Assembly: GCF_044458865.1 (NCBI RefSeq)
Contig: NZ_JBITIH010000019.1
Coordinates: 62,001 to 126,000 of the forward strand
Source of the DNA: Micromonospora_G sp044458865
GTDB taxonomy: Bacteria; Actinomycetota; Actinomycetes; Mycobacteriales; Micromonosporaceae
Direction of reading: 5' to 3'
DNA: 64,000 bases
Shown here one piece after another: positions 26,802 through 35,426 of the stretch. Made by a program: the position numbers and the translations under genes. The notes under the pieces were generated by a model. It did not search any database, was not told the origin of the DNA, and saw only the letters and a list, made by a program, of their open reading frames with translations. How positions within the stretch are numbered: the first letter of the stretch is position 1; every line of letters starts with the position of its first letter.

Positions 26802-28060
26802 TCCGCTGCCGGCGCTGCGGCCACCGGTCGCCGGCCGGCCCGCCACGCGGGTAGGTAGAGCGGCGCGGCGACGGCCAGCACGACCGCACCGACCAGCATC
26901 GCCATGCTGACCGAGGTGGCACCGGCCACCCCGGTCAGCACCACCCCGCCGAGCGCCCCGGCGGGCTGGGCGACCATCGAGTTCAGCGAGAGCACGCTGG
27001 TCCGGTAGGGGCCGTCGACCTGCCGGTGCAGCAGCCCCATGTGCAGCGGGTTCGAGGCACCGTGCACCAGATAGCAGGCGAGGTACGCGGCGATCACCCC
27101 GATCGGCCCGGCCAGCAGCCCCATGCCGACCACCGTCGCGCCCTGGAGGATTCGCAGCAGTGCGGCGGTGGGGGCGACCCCGAGCCGCCGGGCGACCATC
27201 GGGGCGAGCGCGGCACCCCCTGCGGAGGCGAGCCAGGCGACCGAGCCGGCGGGGCCGAGCAGTGCCGCCGCCCGGTCCGGATCGCCGATCACCTCGGAGA
27301 GCCGGACCGGCAGCAGGGTCTCGAAGGTGGTCATGCCGAAGCCCCAGAAGAGTTCGACCGCGACCAGGGCGAGCAGGATCCGGGACCGGCGCAGCAGCCC
27401 GAACGCGCCGCCGATCGCGACCGGCACCCCGCGCAGCGAGTCGCGTAGCGCGGTGACGCCGCGTGCCGGGCGAACCTCCGGCAGGAGCAGGACCAGGGCG
27501 ATCAGCCCGACGACCTGGAGTGCGAGGGCAACCAGCACCGGTACGGTCATCGCGCTGATCCCGCCGATGGGGCCGAGCGCGACCAGGCCACCGCTGATCA
27601 ACGCTCCCGCCCCGATCGCCACGCCGACAACCGCGCCACCGCCGCCGAGCCCTCGTTCCAGGTCGGCGTCGGGGTCGGCGGCCAGCATCGCGTCGACGTA
27701 CCAGGATTCGAGGGGCCCGCTGTCCAGCGCCCGGAAGAAGCCCTGCAACACGAAGACGAGCAGGAGCAGGGTGACCGTGTCGGCGAAGGTGAGCAGGGTG
27801 AGCGAGGCGAGGTTGAGCAGGCTGGCCACGATCAGGACCGGTTTGCGGCCGATCGCGTCCGCCAGCCCGCCGGTCGGCAACTCCATGACCAGGACGACCA
27901 GCCCCTGCGCCGCCGCGACCAGCCCGACCTGCGGCAGGGTGAGGCCCCGTTCGAGCAGCAGCAGGGCGAAGATCGGGATCAGCAGACCGGTCGGGAGCCA
28001 GCGCAGGCCGAGCAGGACCAGGTAGCGCAGTCGTGCCTGGCGGACGGTCAACGTGGGCAT
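26711..28060 (-). CDS. MFS transporter, probable drug exporter
   Basis: This is a predicted proton-driven exporter in the cytoplasmic membrane. The 449-residue protein has about 12 helices, the MFS loop motif PTGGLADAIGRKPVLIV between helices 2 and 3, and a hydrophilic, Ala/Arg-rich C-terminus. The ATG at 28060 shares a base with the stop of the upstream ArsR-type regulator (TGATG), so the two are co-translated. This is a typical repressor-exporter pair that would respond to the exported compound. The C-terminal end overlaps the GNAT gene by 91 nt. Confidence 0.85.
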   Translation of the reverse strand: MPTLTVRQARLRYLVLLGLRWLPTGLLIPIFALLLLERGLTLPQVGLVAAAQGLVVLVMELPTGGLADAIGRKPVLIVASLLNLASLTLLTFADTVTLLLLVFVLQGFFRALDSGPLESWYVDAMLAADPDADLERGLGGGGAVVGVAIGAGALISGGLVALGPIGGISAMTVPVLVALALQVVGLIALVLLLPEVRPARGVTALRDSLRGVPVAIGGAFGLLRRSRILLALVAVELFWGFGMTTFETLLPVRLSEVIGDPDRAAALLGPAGSVAWLASAGGAALAPMVARRLGVAPTAALLRILQGATVVGMGLLAGPIGVIAAYLACYLVHGASNPLHMGLLHRQVDGPYRTSVLSLNSMVAQPAGALGGVVLTGVAGATSVSMAMLVGAVVLAVAAPLYLPAWRAGRRPVAAAPAADQALVPAPRSAEGASATEVRGNAPANPSRS

Positions 28061-28656
28061 CAGGACTCTCCCATCCACGGGAAGGCGGTCAGGTAGATCA
28101 GCACCTGCTCGGCACCGGGATCGGCCGGCACGGACTCGCGCCGGTAGCGCTTGACCACCTGCCAGATCTCCTCGGTGAGCTGGCGGAGGCGGTCCGGCGG
28201 CAGGGTGACAACGGCGTCGTTGAACGCGGCAGCGCCGCGCCACGCGGCCGGGTAGTCGTGCTGGGCGCCGATCCACCGTTCGGCCTGCTCGCTGAAGAGT
28301 CGGAGTTGTTCACGTTGGATCCAGTCCGAGGCGGCACTGGCGTCGGGGTCGCCGTCGAAGTCGGTGGACTGCCACTGGCTGACCTCGTGCACCGCCCGCC
28401 ACCAGCGCTGCCGGCCGGTGCCCCGCTCCGGGTCCTCGGCGACGAGACCGACCTCGGCGAGTTGACGCAGGTGGTAGCTGGTGGCCCCGGTGTTCGTGTC
28501 GAGCGCCTGGGCCAGGGCGGTCGCGGTCGCCGGGCCCCCGATTCGCAATGCGCCGAGCAGCCGTGATCGCAGCGGGTGCGCGAGGGTGCGAATCTGCCGG
28601 CTGTCCAGCTTGACGACACGGGGATCGGGCGTCACGCCCGGTTGCTCTCGCTCCAC
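28060..28656 (-). CDS. ArsR-type winged-helix transcriptional regulator
   Basis: This is a predicted repressor of its own operon with the MFS exporter. An N-terminal winged helix (IRTLAHPLRSRLLGALRIGG, then TALAQALDTNTGATSYHLRQ as the recognition region) is followed by a C-terminal domain (about 90-198) with WIQREQLRLFSEQAERW that may bind the ligand. The metal-binding Cys residues of classic ArsR proteins are absent. The GTG at 28656 is chosen as start, but no strong ribosome site is seen; a GTG 7 codons downstream is also possible. A perfect 21-bp inverted repeat lies 16 nt upstream. Confidence 0.8.
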   Translation of the reverse strand: MEREQPGVTPDPRVVKLDSRQIRTLAHPLRSRLLGALRIGGPATATALAQALDTNTGATSYHLRQLAEVGLVAEDPERGTGRQRWWRAVHEVSQWQSTDFDGDPDASAASDWIQREQLRLFSEQAERWIGAQHDYPAAWRGAAAFNDAVVTLPPDRLRQLTEEIWQVVKRYRRESVPADPGAEQVLIYLTAFPWMGES

Positions 28657-28671
28657 ACATGCACAATAACT

Positions 28672-28716
28672 GTGCACAGATCTTATGCACAAGAGTTGTG
28701 CATAAGATCTGTGCAC
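28672..28716. promoter_or_regulatory. Perfect 21-bp inverted-repeat operator of the ArsR-MFS unit
   Basis: The arm at 28672-28692 (GTGCACAGATCTTATGCACAA), spacer GAG, and its exact reverse complement at 28696-28716 form a 45-bp palindrome. A further partial copy, ATGCACAA, lies at 28660-28667 beside the start codon. The AT-rich repeat contrasts with the surrounding GC. It is very likely the binding site of the adjacent regulator, possibly for two dimers. Confidence 0.8.
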
Positions 28717-28787
28717 CGGTGACACGCGGCTCCGGGCGGTGGCCGGGAGAGCAGGATCAGGAGCGGTCGGAAGGAGAGGGGCCAGAT

Positions 28788-29609
28788 TCAGGCGGCGAGC
28801 AGTTCGCGTACGCCGCGCAGCCGGATCTTGAGCAGGCCCTCGGCTCGGGAGCTGTCCAGTCGCAACTCGCCCGGCCGGGTCAGACCGGTGGACGAGATCG
28901 TGGTCTCGGCGAGCCGGTCCGGGTCGAACCCGTACCGCCGGGCGACCAGCCGACCCAGGTCGGCACGGCTCACCGCGTCCGGGCCGGCGACGTTGAGCAG
29001 GCCGGCGTAGTCCGAGTCGACCAGTTCCAGCACCGCCGACGCCAGGTCGGTCACGTCGACCGGGCAGCGGATCTCGTCGCTGAACAGGCGTACCCCCGAG
29101 GCGGGGTCGAGCGCGTCGAGGCAGAGTTGGATCTGCTTACTGCGCTCGTCGCCGACGATCAGCGACGTACGCACCAGCACCGCCGCCGGGGCGACCAGGC
29201 GTACGGCAGTCTCGGCCGCCGCCTTCGCCGCGCCGTACGGGTACACCGGAGTGGGCGCCTCGTCGTCGCCGTACGGCTGCGGCCGGCCGGCGTGCAGTGC
29301 GTCGCTGGAGAGGTGCACCAATCGAGCACCGACCTCCACCGCCGACCGGGCCAGATACCCGGCCCCGTCCGCGCAGAGCGCCCAGTCCCCGTAGACGTAG
29401 GCGGTGTTCACCACCGCATCCGGACGTACCCGCCGCACCAGGGCGTCCACCGCCGCCGGATCGCGCGCGTCCAACGGCTGCCAGTCGACGCCGTCGACCT
29501 CGGCGGGCGCCCGGTGGTAGGTGCCGACGACCCGGGTGCCAGCGGTCACCGCCCGACGGCACAGTTCGCCGCCGAGGTGACCGCTGGCACCGACGATGAG
29601 CAGGATCAC
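28788..29609 (-). CDS. NAD-dependent epimerase/dehydratase (RmlD-like sugar-nucleotide reductase)
   Basis: This resembles dTDP-4-dehydrorhamnose reductase; the exact substrate is unproven. The 273-residue protein has the Rossmann motif LLIVGASGHLGGELCRRA, RPDAVVNTAYVYGDW, HLSSDALHAGRPQPYGDDE, and the catalytic pair in YPYGAAKAAAE (Tyr-x3-Lys). The start is the GTG at 29609, giving VILLIVGASG. It lies 19 nt downstream of aspS on the same strand. No other rhamnose genes are nearby, so I give no symbol. Confidence 0.8.
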   Translation of the reverse strand: MILLIVGASGHLGGELCRRAVTAGTRVVGTYHRAPAEVDGVDWQPLDARDPAAVDALVRRVRPDAVVNTAYVYGDWALCADGAGYLARSAVEVGARLVHLSSDALHAGRPQPYGDDEAPTPVYPYGAAKAAAETAVRLVAPAAVLVRTSLIVGDERSKQIQLCLDALDPASGVRLFSDEIRCPVDVTDLASAVLELVDSDYAGLLNVAGPDAVSRADLGRLVARRYGFDPDRLAETTISSTGLTRPGELRLDSSRAEGLLKIRLRGVRELLAA

Positions 29610-29628
29610 CGCGCCGGGTCTGTCCGGC

Positions 29629-31437
29629 TCAGACCGGTTCGACCGGTGCGGCCACACCGGCGGTGCCGGCGGTGGCGGGAGTCGGCGGCTTCGGCTTGGC
29701 GTCGATGCCGGCCTCGGTCCGCTGCTGACCGGTGATCGGGGTCGGCGCACCGGTCAGCGGGTCGTACCCGCCCCGGGTCTTCGGGAAGGCGATCACCTCG
29801 CGGATCGACTCCGCACCGGCGAGCAGCATGCAGACCCGGTCCCAGCCGAACGCGATGCCGGCGTGCGGCGGCGGGCCGAACTTGAACGCCTCCAGCAGGA
29901 AGCCGAACTTGTCGGTCGCCTCCTCCGGGGAGATGCCGAGCAGGTCGAAGACCCGGCTCTGTACGTCTCCCCGGTGGATACGGACCGAGCCGCCACCGAT
30001 CTCGTTGCCGTTGCAGACGATGTCGTACGCGTACGCCAGGGCCCGGTCCGGCGCCTCCTCGAAGCGCGCCTCCCAGTCGGCGTTCGGCGAGGTGAACGGG
30101 TGGTGCACGGCGGTCCAGCCGCCCTCGTCGGTGCGCTCGAACATCGGCGCGTCGACCACCCAGCAGAACGCCCAGGCGGATTCGTCGATCAGCCCCGACC
30201 GCTTGGCGATCTCGATCCGGGCCGCGCCGAGCAGTTCCTGCGCCTCGCGCTGGTTGGCGGAGGCGGCGAAGAAGACGGCGTCGCCGGGCTTGGCTCCGAC
30301 GGCGTCGGCGAGCCCGCCGAGGTGCGCCTCGGAGAGGTTCTTCGCCACCGGTCCCCGGGCCTCGCCGGTCTCCGCGTCGAGCACCACGTACGCCAGGCCG
30401 CGCGCACCGCGCGACTTGGCCCAGTCCTGCCACCCGTCGAGTTCCTTGCGGGTCTGCGCGGCGCCACCGGGCATCACCACCGCACCGACGTAGCCTCCGG
30501 CGTCGATCGCGCCGGCGAAGACCCGGAACTCGGTGCCGCGCAGGTAGTCGGTGAGTTCGGTCAGCTCGACGCCGTAGCGCAGGTCGGGCTTGTCCGAGCC
30601 GTACCGGGACATCGCGTCGTGCCAGGTGATGCGCGGGATCGGCGAGCTGATCTGGTGTCCGGCCAGCTCACTCCAGAGCTTGCGGACGATCTCCTCACCG
30701 AGGTCGATCACGTCGTCCTCGGTGACGAAGGACATCTCGATGTCGAGCTGGGTGAACTCCGGCTGCCGGTCGGCGCGGAAGTCCTCGTCGCGGTAGCAGC
30801 GGGCGATCTGGTAGTAGCGCTCCATGCCGCCGACCATGAGTAGCTGCTTGAACAGCTGCGGGGACTGCGGCAGGGCGTACCAGGAACCGGGCTGGAGCCG
30901 GACCGGCACCAGGAAGTCGCGGGCACCCTCGGGGGTCGACCGGGTCAGGGTCGGGGTCTCGATCTCCAGGAAGTCGTGCCCGTGCAGCACACTCCGGGCG
31001 ATCTGGTTGGCCTTGGAGCGCAGTCGCATGGCGTTCGCCGGGCCGCTGCGGCGCAGGTCGAGGTAGCGGTAGCGCAGGCGGATGTCGTCGCCGGCGACGA
31101 CCTGGTCGTCCACGGGCAGCGGCAGCGGCGCGGCCTCGGAGAGGACCACCAGTTCGGTGGCGGTGACCTCGATCTCGCCGGTCGGCAACTCGGTGTTGTC
31201 GTTGCCCTCGGGGCGGCGGGTGACCTCCCCGGTGACCAGGACGCAGAACTCGTTGCGCAGCGCGTGGGCCGACTCCATGCCCTCACGGAACACCACCTGC
31301 ACCACGCCGGAGGCGTCCCGCAGGTCGACGAAGATCACGCCGCCGTGGTCGCGTCGGCGGGCTACCCAGCCCGCGAGCTTCACCGTGCTGCCGGCGTGCG
31401 TCGCGCGCAGGCTGCCGGCGTCATGGGTACGGATCAC
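29629..31437 (-). CDS. aspS: Aspartyl-tRNA synthetase (possibly non-discriminating)
   Basis: This enzyme charges tRNA-Asp; in many actinobacteria it also charges tRNA-Asn for transamidation. The 602-residue protein has the N-terminal OB anticodon domain (RRRDHGGVIFVDLRDASG), the bacterial GAD insertion (about 300-410), and class II motifs: PQSPQLFKQLLM, YRDEDFRADRQPEFTQLD and GIAFGWDRVCMLLAG. A Pro/Thr/Ala-rich tail of about 40 residues follows the core. Discrimination cannot be judged from this window because asnS and gatCAB are not in view. Confidence 0.96.
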   Translation of the reverse strand: MIRTHDAGSLRATHAGSTVKLAGWVARRRDHGGVIFVDLRDASGVVQVVFREGMESAHALRNEFCVLVTGEVTRRPEGNDNTELPTGEIEVTATELVVLSEAAPLPLPVDDQVVAGDDIRLRYRYLDLRRSGPANAMRLRSKANQIARSVLHGHDFLEIETPTLTRSTPEGARDFLVPVRLQPGSWYALPQSPQLFKQLLMVGGMERYYQIARCYRDEDFRADRQPEFTQLDIEMSFVTEDDVIDLGEEIVRKLWSELAGHQISSPIPRITWHDAMSRYGSDKPDLRYGVELTELTDYLRGTEFRVFAGAIDAGGYVGAVVMPGGAAQTRKELDGWQDWAKSRGARGLAYVVLDAETGEARGPVAKNLSEAHLGGLADAVGAKPGDAVFFAASANQREAQELLGAARIEIAKRSGLIDESAWAFCWVVDAPMFERTDEGGWTAVHHPFTSPNADWEARFEEAPDRALAYAYDIVCNGNEIGGGSVRIHRGDVQSRVFDLLGISPEEATDKFGFLLEAFKFGPPPHAGIAFGWDRVCMLLAGAESIREVIAFPKTRGGYDPLTGAPTPITGQQRTEAGIDAKPKPPTPATAGTAGVAAPVEPV

Positions 31438-31626
31438 GACAGGGCTCTCCTCATGGGTCCAGGATGTTGCCCCTGCATTCTGTCAGGGCAGCTCGGCGCA
31501 CTCGGGGCCTCCCCCGGACCGTCCCGACCCGCCACCCCGTCCACGGGCGGCGTCCCGTCACAACGTGGTCAAGGTTACTCCGATCGGTCTGGTAGGGAAT
31601 TGCGATCCGCGGGTAGGGTCGCTGCC

Positions 31627-31707
31627 ATGAGCGTCGCGTATCCGTCCCAGTGTGCTGGGTCGATGGCCGGCGTCGCGCCGGTACGCGGCTGTTGTTGTTG
31701 TCGCTGA
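31627..31707 (+). CDS. Cysteine-rich leader peptide (26 aa, ends CCCCR), putative cysteine attenuator
   Basis: A 26-codon reading frame begins at ATG 31627, 190 nt downstream of the divergent aspS start. It ends GGC-TGT-TGT-TGT-TGT-CGC-TGA, four consecutive Cys codons just before the stop, with a fifth Cys at codon 9. All are TGT, rare in a genome of this GC. The stop lies in a small hairpin (GCTGAC 31703-31708 with GTCAGC 31718-31723). Poly-Cys leader frames that sense cysteinyl-tRNA are known in mycobacteria. The downstream ABC operon starts 180 nt later. I infer ribosome stalling at the Cys run controls the importer. A weak extended -10 (TGGTAGGGA near 31590-31598) precedes it. Confidence 0.6.
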   Translation: MSVAYPSQCAGSMAGVAPVRGCCCCR

Positions 31708-31887
31708 CCGTCCCGTCGTCAGCACCATCGCCCTGCCCCGCCTGACCCGGCAAGCGGCCCTCCCGGCCAGCGCAACGCAGCGCAGCGGCGAGCGTACGAC
31801 TCCCTCGCAGATCCGCCCTCCCGCGTCATCCATCGCACCCGATGTTGATCTTCGTCATCGTGGTCCGCCACTACCTGGAGCCGACAG

Positions 31888-33450
31888 ATGCCCAGCCCCA
31901 CCCCGGGACGTACGACACCCGGCCGCCATCTCCGCCGCCGACTCGGACTGCTGACCGCGGGCGCCGCGATCGGCGCCCTGCTGCTGAGCGCCTGCTCCAA
32001 CGCCGGTGACACCGCGTCGGGCGGCGCCGGTGGCGCGGACCCGGACGCGACGATCACCATCGGGTCGCTGAACGAACCGACCACGCTGAACACCGTCAAG
32101 GGCGGCAACACCGGCCACGCCCAGGTGCTGCTCCGCAACGTGGTCGAGGGACTGACCGTACTCACCGACGACGGCAAGGTCGAGCCGCTGCTGGCGAAGT
32201 CGTGGGACGTCTCGCCGGAGGGCACGACCTACACGTTCCACCTCCAGCCGGGCGTCACCTTCTCCGACGGCACCCCACTCAAGGCCGCCGACGTGGTCGC
32301 CACCCTCAAGCGGGTGACCTCGGACGAGTCGACCAGCGCCCGCAAGAAGGACCTCTCGATCATGAAGACGATCGAGGCGCCGGACGACAGCACGGTGAAG
32401 ATCGGGCTCAGCCAGCGGTCGCAGTCGTTCCTCTTCTACCTGACCACGACCGGGGCAGCGGTGACCAAGGCCGGTGCCGGCAACCCGGAGACGACCGTGG
32501 TCGGCACCGGGCCGTACACCGTCGGCGGCTGGAAGCAGGGCGACTCGATCACCCTGACCCGTAACGACAAGTACTGGGGCACGGCGCCGAAGAACAAGGA
32601 GGTGGTGTACCGCTTCTTCAAGGACACCACCGCCGAGAACAACGCCCTGCTCGCCGGCCAGCTCGACCTGGTGACCCAGGTGACCTCCCCGGACGTGCTC
32701 GCCCAGTTCGAGAACCGGCCCGAGTTCACCGTCGTCGAGGGCACCTCCACCACCAAGGAACTGTTCAACTTCAACGACGCGGTCGCCCCGTTCAACAACG
32801 TCGACGTACGCAAGGCGATCCGCCAGGCGACCGACCGCAAGGCGCTGCTGAACGCGGTCTGGGCCGAACGCGGGCAGATCCTCGGCTCGATGGTGCCGCC
32901 CACCGACCCCTGGTTCGAGGACCTGACCAGCATCGACGACCACAACGTCGAAAGCGCCAAGGCGCTGCTGGCCAAGGCCGGGTACGCCAACGGGCTCACC
33001 TTCACCGTCGACTACGTACCGTCCGACTCGATCAACATCGTGGCGCAGGGCCTGAAGAGCCAGCTCGCCCAGGCCGGCATCACCATCAACCTGAACCCGA
33101 TCGACGACGCCACCTGGACCGACAAGGTCTACAAGAACCACAACTTCCAGGCCACGATCATGACCCACGTCAACCAACGTGACCTGATCTGGTACGGCGA
33201 CCCGGACTTCTACTGGCAGTACGACAACCCGCAGGTCCAGCAGTGGGTGAAGCAGTCCGAGACCGCCGCCACCGAGGCGGAGCAGACCGAGCTGTTGAAG
33301 AAGGCGGCCCGGCAGATCTCCGAGGACGCGGCGAGCGACTGGCTCTTCCTCGACCCGGCGATCAAGGTGGCCTCCAGTGCGGTCAGCGGCTACCAGAAGA
33401 ACCTCACCACGGACAGCTTCTATGTCGCCCCGATCAGCAAGCAGCGCTGA
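31888..33450 (+). CDS. ABC transporter substrate-binding lipoprotein, SBP family 5 (peptide type)
   Basis: This is the extracellular receptor of the importer encoded by the next four genes. The 520-residue precursor has a twin-Arg-containing basic head (RHLRRRLGLL), a hydrophobic core and a lipobox LLSAC-S at about residue 36. Family 5 hallmarks follow: VLLRNVVEGLTVLTDDGKVE, SWDVSPEGTTYTFHLQPGV, FSDGTPLKAADVV. GGAG lies 7 nt before the ATG. Family 5 proteins bind peptides, nickel chelates, glutathione or sugars. The upstream poly-Cys leader suggests a sulfur-containing ligand, but that is inference. Confidence 0.9.
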   Translation: MPSPTPGRTTPGRHLRRRLGLLTAGAAIGALLLSACSNAGDTASGGAGGADPDATITIGSLNEPTTLNTVKGGNTGHAQVLLRNVVEGLTVLTDDGKVEPLLAKSWDVSPEGTTYTFHLQPGVTFSDGTPLKAADVVATLKRVTSDESTSARKKDLSIMKTIEAPDDSTVKIGLSQRSQSFLFYLTTTGAAVTKAGAGNPETTVVGTGPYTVGGWKQGDSITLTRNDKYWGTAPKNKEVVYRFFKDTTAENNALLAGQLDLVTQVTSPDVLAQFENRPEFTVVEGTSTTKELFNFNDAVAPFNNVDVRKAIRQATDRKALLNAVWAERGQILGSMVPPTDPWFEDLTSIDDHNVESAKALLAKAGYANGLTFTVDYVPSDSINIVAQGLKSQLAQAGITINLNPIDDATWTDKVYKNHNFQATIMTHVNQRDLIWYGDPDFYWQYDNPQVQQWVKQSETAATEAEQTELLKKAARQISEDAASDWLFLDPAIKVASSAVSGYQKNLTTDSFYVAPISKQR

Positions 33451-33561
33451 GTCACCCGTCAGCGCCTCCTGGCCGGCCGGTACCCGCTCCCCCGGGTCAC
33501 CGGCCGGCCCCCGGCCGTACCCGGCTCCGGCGCGGCGCCGGTTCGGACAGCGCCGGCGGGG

Positions 33562-34524
33562 GTGGCGGTGACGATGCTCCGCTACCTGCTGCGCCGGCTC
33601 GGCTGGCTCGTCGGCTCGCTCTTCCTCGCCGGTTCGGCGGTCTTCTTCCTGCTCCGGGTGCTGCCCGGCGACCCAGCCGTCACCCTGCTCGCCGTCGGCT
33701 CGCCACCGGAGCAGATCGAGGCGATCCGGCACCAACTCGGCACCGACCGCCCTCTGCTCACCCAGTACGGCGACTGGTTCGGCGGGCTGTTCACCGGTGA
33801 CCTCGGCGACAGCCTCTTCACCCGTACGCCGGTACTGGACCAGATCCTCGACCGGTTGCCGGTGACGCTGCCGCTGGCGCTGGGCGCGTTCGTCGCCTCG
33901 ATCCTGGTCGCCGTACCGGTCGGGGTCTTCGCCGCGCTGCGCCGCCGCAACGCCAGCGGCCTCGCCGTCTCCGGGCTGGCCCAGATCGGCATCGCGCTGC
34001 CGATCTTCTGGGTCGGCATCGTGGTGGTCTGGCTCGTCGCCGTCCAGGGGCGACTGCTGCCGCCCGGCGGTTTCCCCCGCGCCGGCTGGCAGGACCCGGG
34101 CGCCGCCGTGCAGTCGCTGGTCCTGCCGGTGCTCACCCTCACCATCGCGCAGGCGTCACTGCTGGTCCGGTACGTCCGCTCGGCCACCCTCGACGTACTC
34201 GGCCAGGAATACCTGCGTACGGCCAGGTCGCTCGGGTACAGCCTGCCGAGGGCGCTGTGGCGGCACGGGTTGCGCAACGGCGCCGCACCGGTGGTGAACG
34301 TACTCGGGGTACTGCTCGCCGGTTCGCTGATCGGCACCGTCGTGATCGAGAGCGTCTTCGCCCTGCCCGGGCTCGGCAGCCTGCTGCTGACCAGTGTGAA
34401 GTCCCGGGATCTGCCCGTGGTGCAGGGCACGGTCTTCCTGATGACCGGAGCCGTGCTGCTGGTCGGACTCGCCGTCGACCTGATCCAACGGCTCATCGAC
34501 CCCCGACTGCGAGGTCAGGCGTGA
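33562..34524 (+). CDS. ABC transporter permease, DppB-like
   Basis: This is the first membrane subunit of the importer. The protein of about 320 residues has six predicted helices, the N-terminal signature LRYLLRRLGWLVGSLFLAGS, the extracytoplasmic HQLGTDRPLLTQYGDWFGGL, and the ATPase-coupling EAA loop (QEYLRTARSLGYSLPRALWR). The end VDLIQRLIDPRLRG is typical. The start may be GTG 33562 or ATG 33574; a GGGGGTGG ribosome site suits the latter better. It overlaps the second permease by 4 nt (GTGA). Confidence 0.9.
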   Translation: MAVTMLRYLLRRLGWLVGSLFLAGSAVFFLLRVLPGDPAVTLLAVGSPPEQIEAIRHQLGTDRPLLTQYGDWFGGLFTGDLGDSLFTRTPVLDQILDRLPVTLPLALGAFVASILVAVPVGVFAALRRRNASGLAVSGLAQIGIALPIFWVGIVVVWLVAVQGRLLPPGGFPRAGWQDPGAAVQSLVLPVLTLTIAQASLLVRYVRSATLDVLGQEYLRTARSLGYSLPRALWRHGLRNGAAPVVNVLGVLLAGSLIGTVVIESVFALPGLGSLLLTSVKSRDLPVVQGTVFLMTGAVLLVGLAVDLIQRLIDPRLRGQA

Positions 34525-35426
34525 CCGTACCGTTGCTGGAGCCCACCACCGCGCCGCCGGACGCCCCGGTCGCGGCCGGTCGTCGCACGCGCCTTCGCTG
34601 GTCGCCTTCGCTGGTCGCCGGGGCGGTGCTGCTCGGTCTGATCCTGGCACTCGCCCTGGTCAGCCTGGTGTGGACGCCGTACGCGCTGGACCAGGCGACC
34701 CCCGGCGGCCGGCTCGCCGGGCCGTCGGCGCAGCACTGGGCCGGCACCGACCGGCTCGGCCGGGACCAGTTCACCCAGCTCATGCTCGGGGCCAGGACCG
34801 CCGTCTGGGTCGGTACGGCCTCCGTCGCGGTGGCGTTCGCGCTCGGCCTGCCGCTCGGTCTGTTCGCCGCCTCCGCCGGCCGGGTCGCCGACGACGCGGT
34901 GATCGGCGTGATCGACATCCTGATCGCCTTCCCGACGCTGCTGCTGGCGATGCTGCTGGTCACCGTCTACGGCGCGTCGACCCTGGTCGCGATCATCGCG
35001 ATCGGTGTCGGGGTGAGCGCCGAGGTGGCCCGGCTGACCCGGATCTCGGCCAGCCGGATCTTCACCCAGGACTACGTACTCGCCGCACGGACCTCCGGCA
35101 CCGGACCGATCATGATCCTGGTCCGGCATGTGCTGCCGAACATCTGGCACACCCTGCTGGTCCAGGCCACCCTGGCGTTCGGCGTCGCGGTGATCGCCGA
35201 GGCGTCGCTGTCGTACCTCGGTCTCGGCACCCCGCCGCCCGCCCCGTCCTGGGGCCGGATGCTCCAGGAGGCCCAGCCGACGGTGAGCGTCGCCCCCTGG
35301 AACGTGCTGCTGCCCGGCATCGCGGTCGCGATCGCGGTGATCGGCGTCAACCTGCTCGGCGACGGCCTCCGCGAAACCCTCGACCCGCAGTTACGGCGTC
35401 ACCGGCGAACGGGAGTGACGCGATGA
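34521..35426 (+). CDS. ABC transporter permease, DppC-like
   Basis: This is the second membrane subunit. The 301-residue protein has a Pro-rich N-terminal head, six helices, the conserved HWAGTDRLGRDQFTQLMLGA segment, the EAA loop (QDYVLAARTSGTGPIMILVR), and a C-terminus LLGDGLRETLDPQLRRH characteristic of DppC/OppC. The GTG start at 34521 overlaps the preceding stop (GTGA), and its own stop overlaps the next ATG (ATGA). Confidence 0.9.
   Translation: MTVPLLEPTTAPPDAPVAAGRRTRLRWSPSLVAGAVLLGLILALALVSLVWTPYALDQATPGGRLAGPSAQHWAGTDRLGRDQFTQLMLGARTAVWVGTASVAVAFALGLPLGLFAASAGRVADDAVIGVIDILIAFPTLLLAMLLVTVYGASTLVAIIAIGVGVSAEVARLTRISASRIFTQDYVLAARTSGTGPIMILVRHVLPNIWHTLLVQATLAFGVAVIAEASLSYLGLGTPPPAPSWGRMLQEAQPTVSVAPWNVLLPGIAVAIAVIGVNLLGDGLRETLDPQLRRHRRTGVTR

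Noticed and set aside
31855..33735. A 626-codon minus-strand frame opposite the substrate-binding protein gene
   Set aside because: Antisense shadow. The plus-strand gene has a lipoprotein signal, family motifs and a ribosome site, and the minus frame has none.
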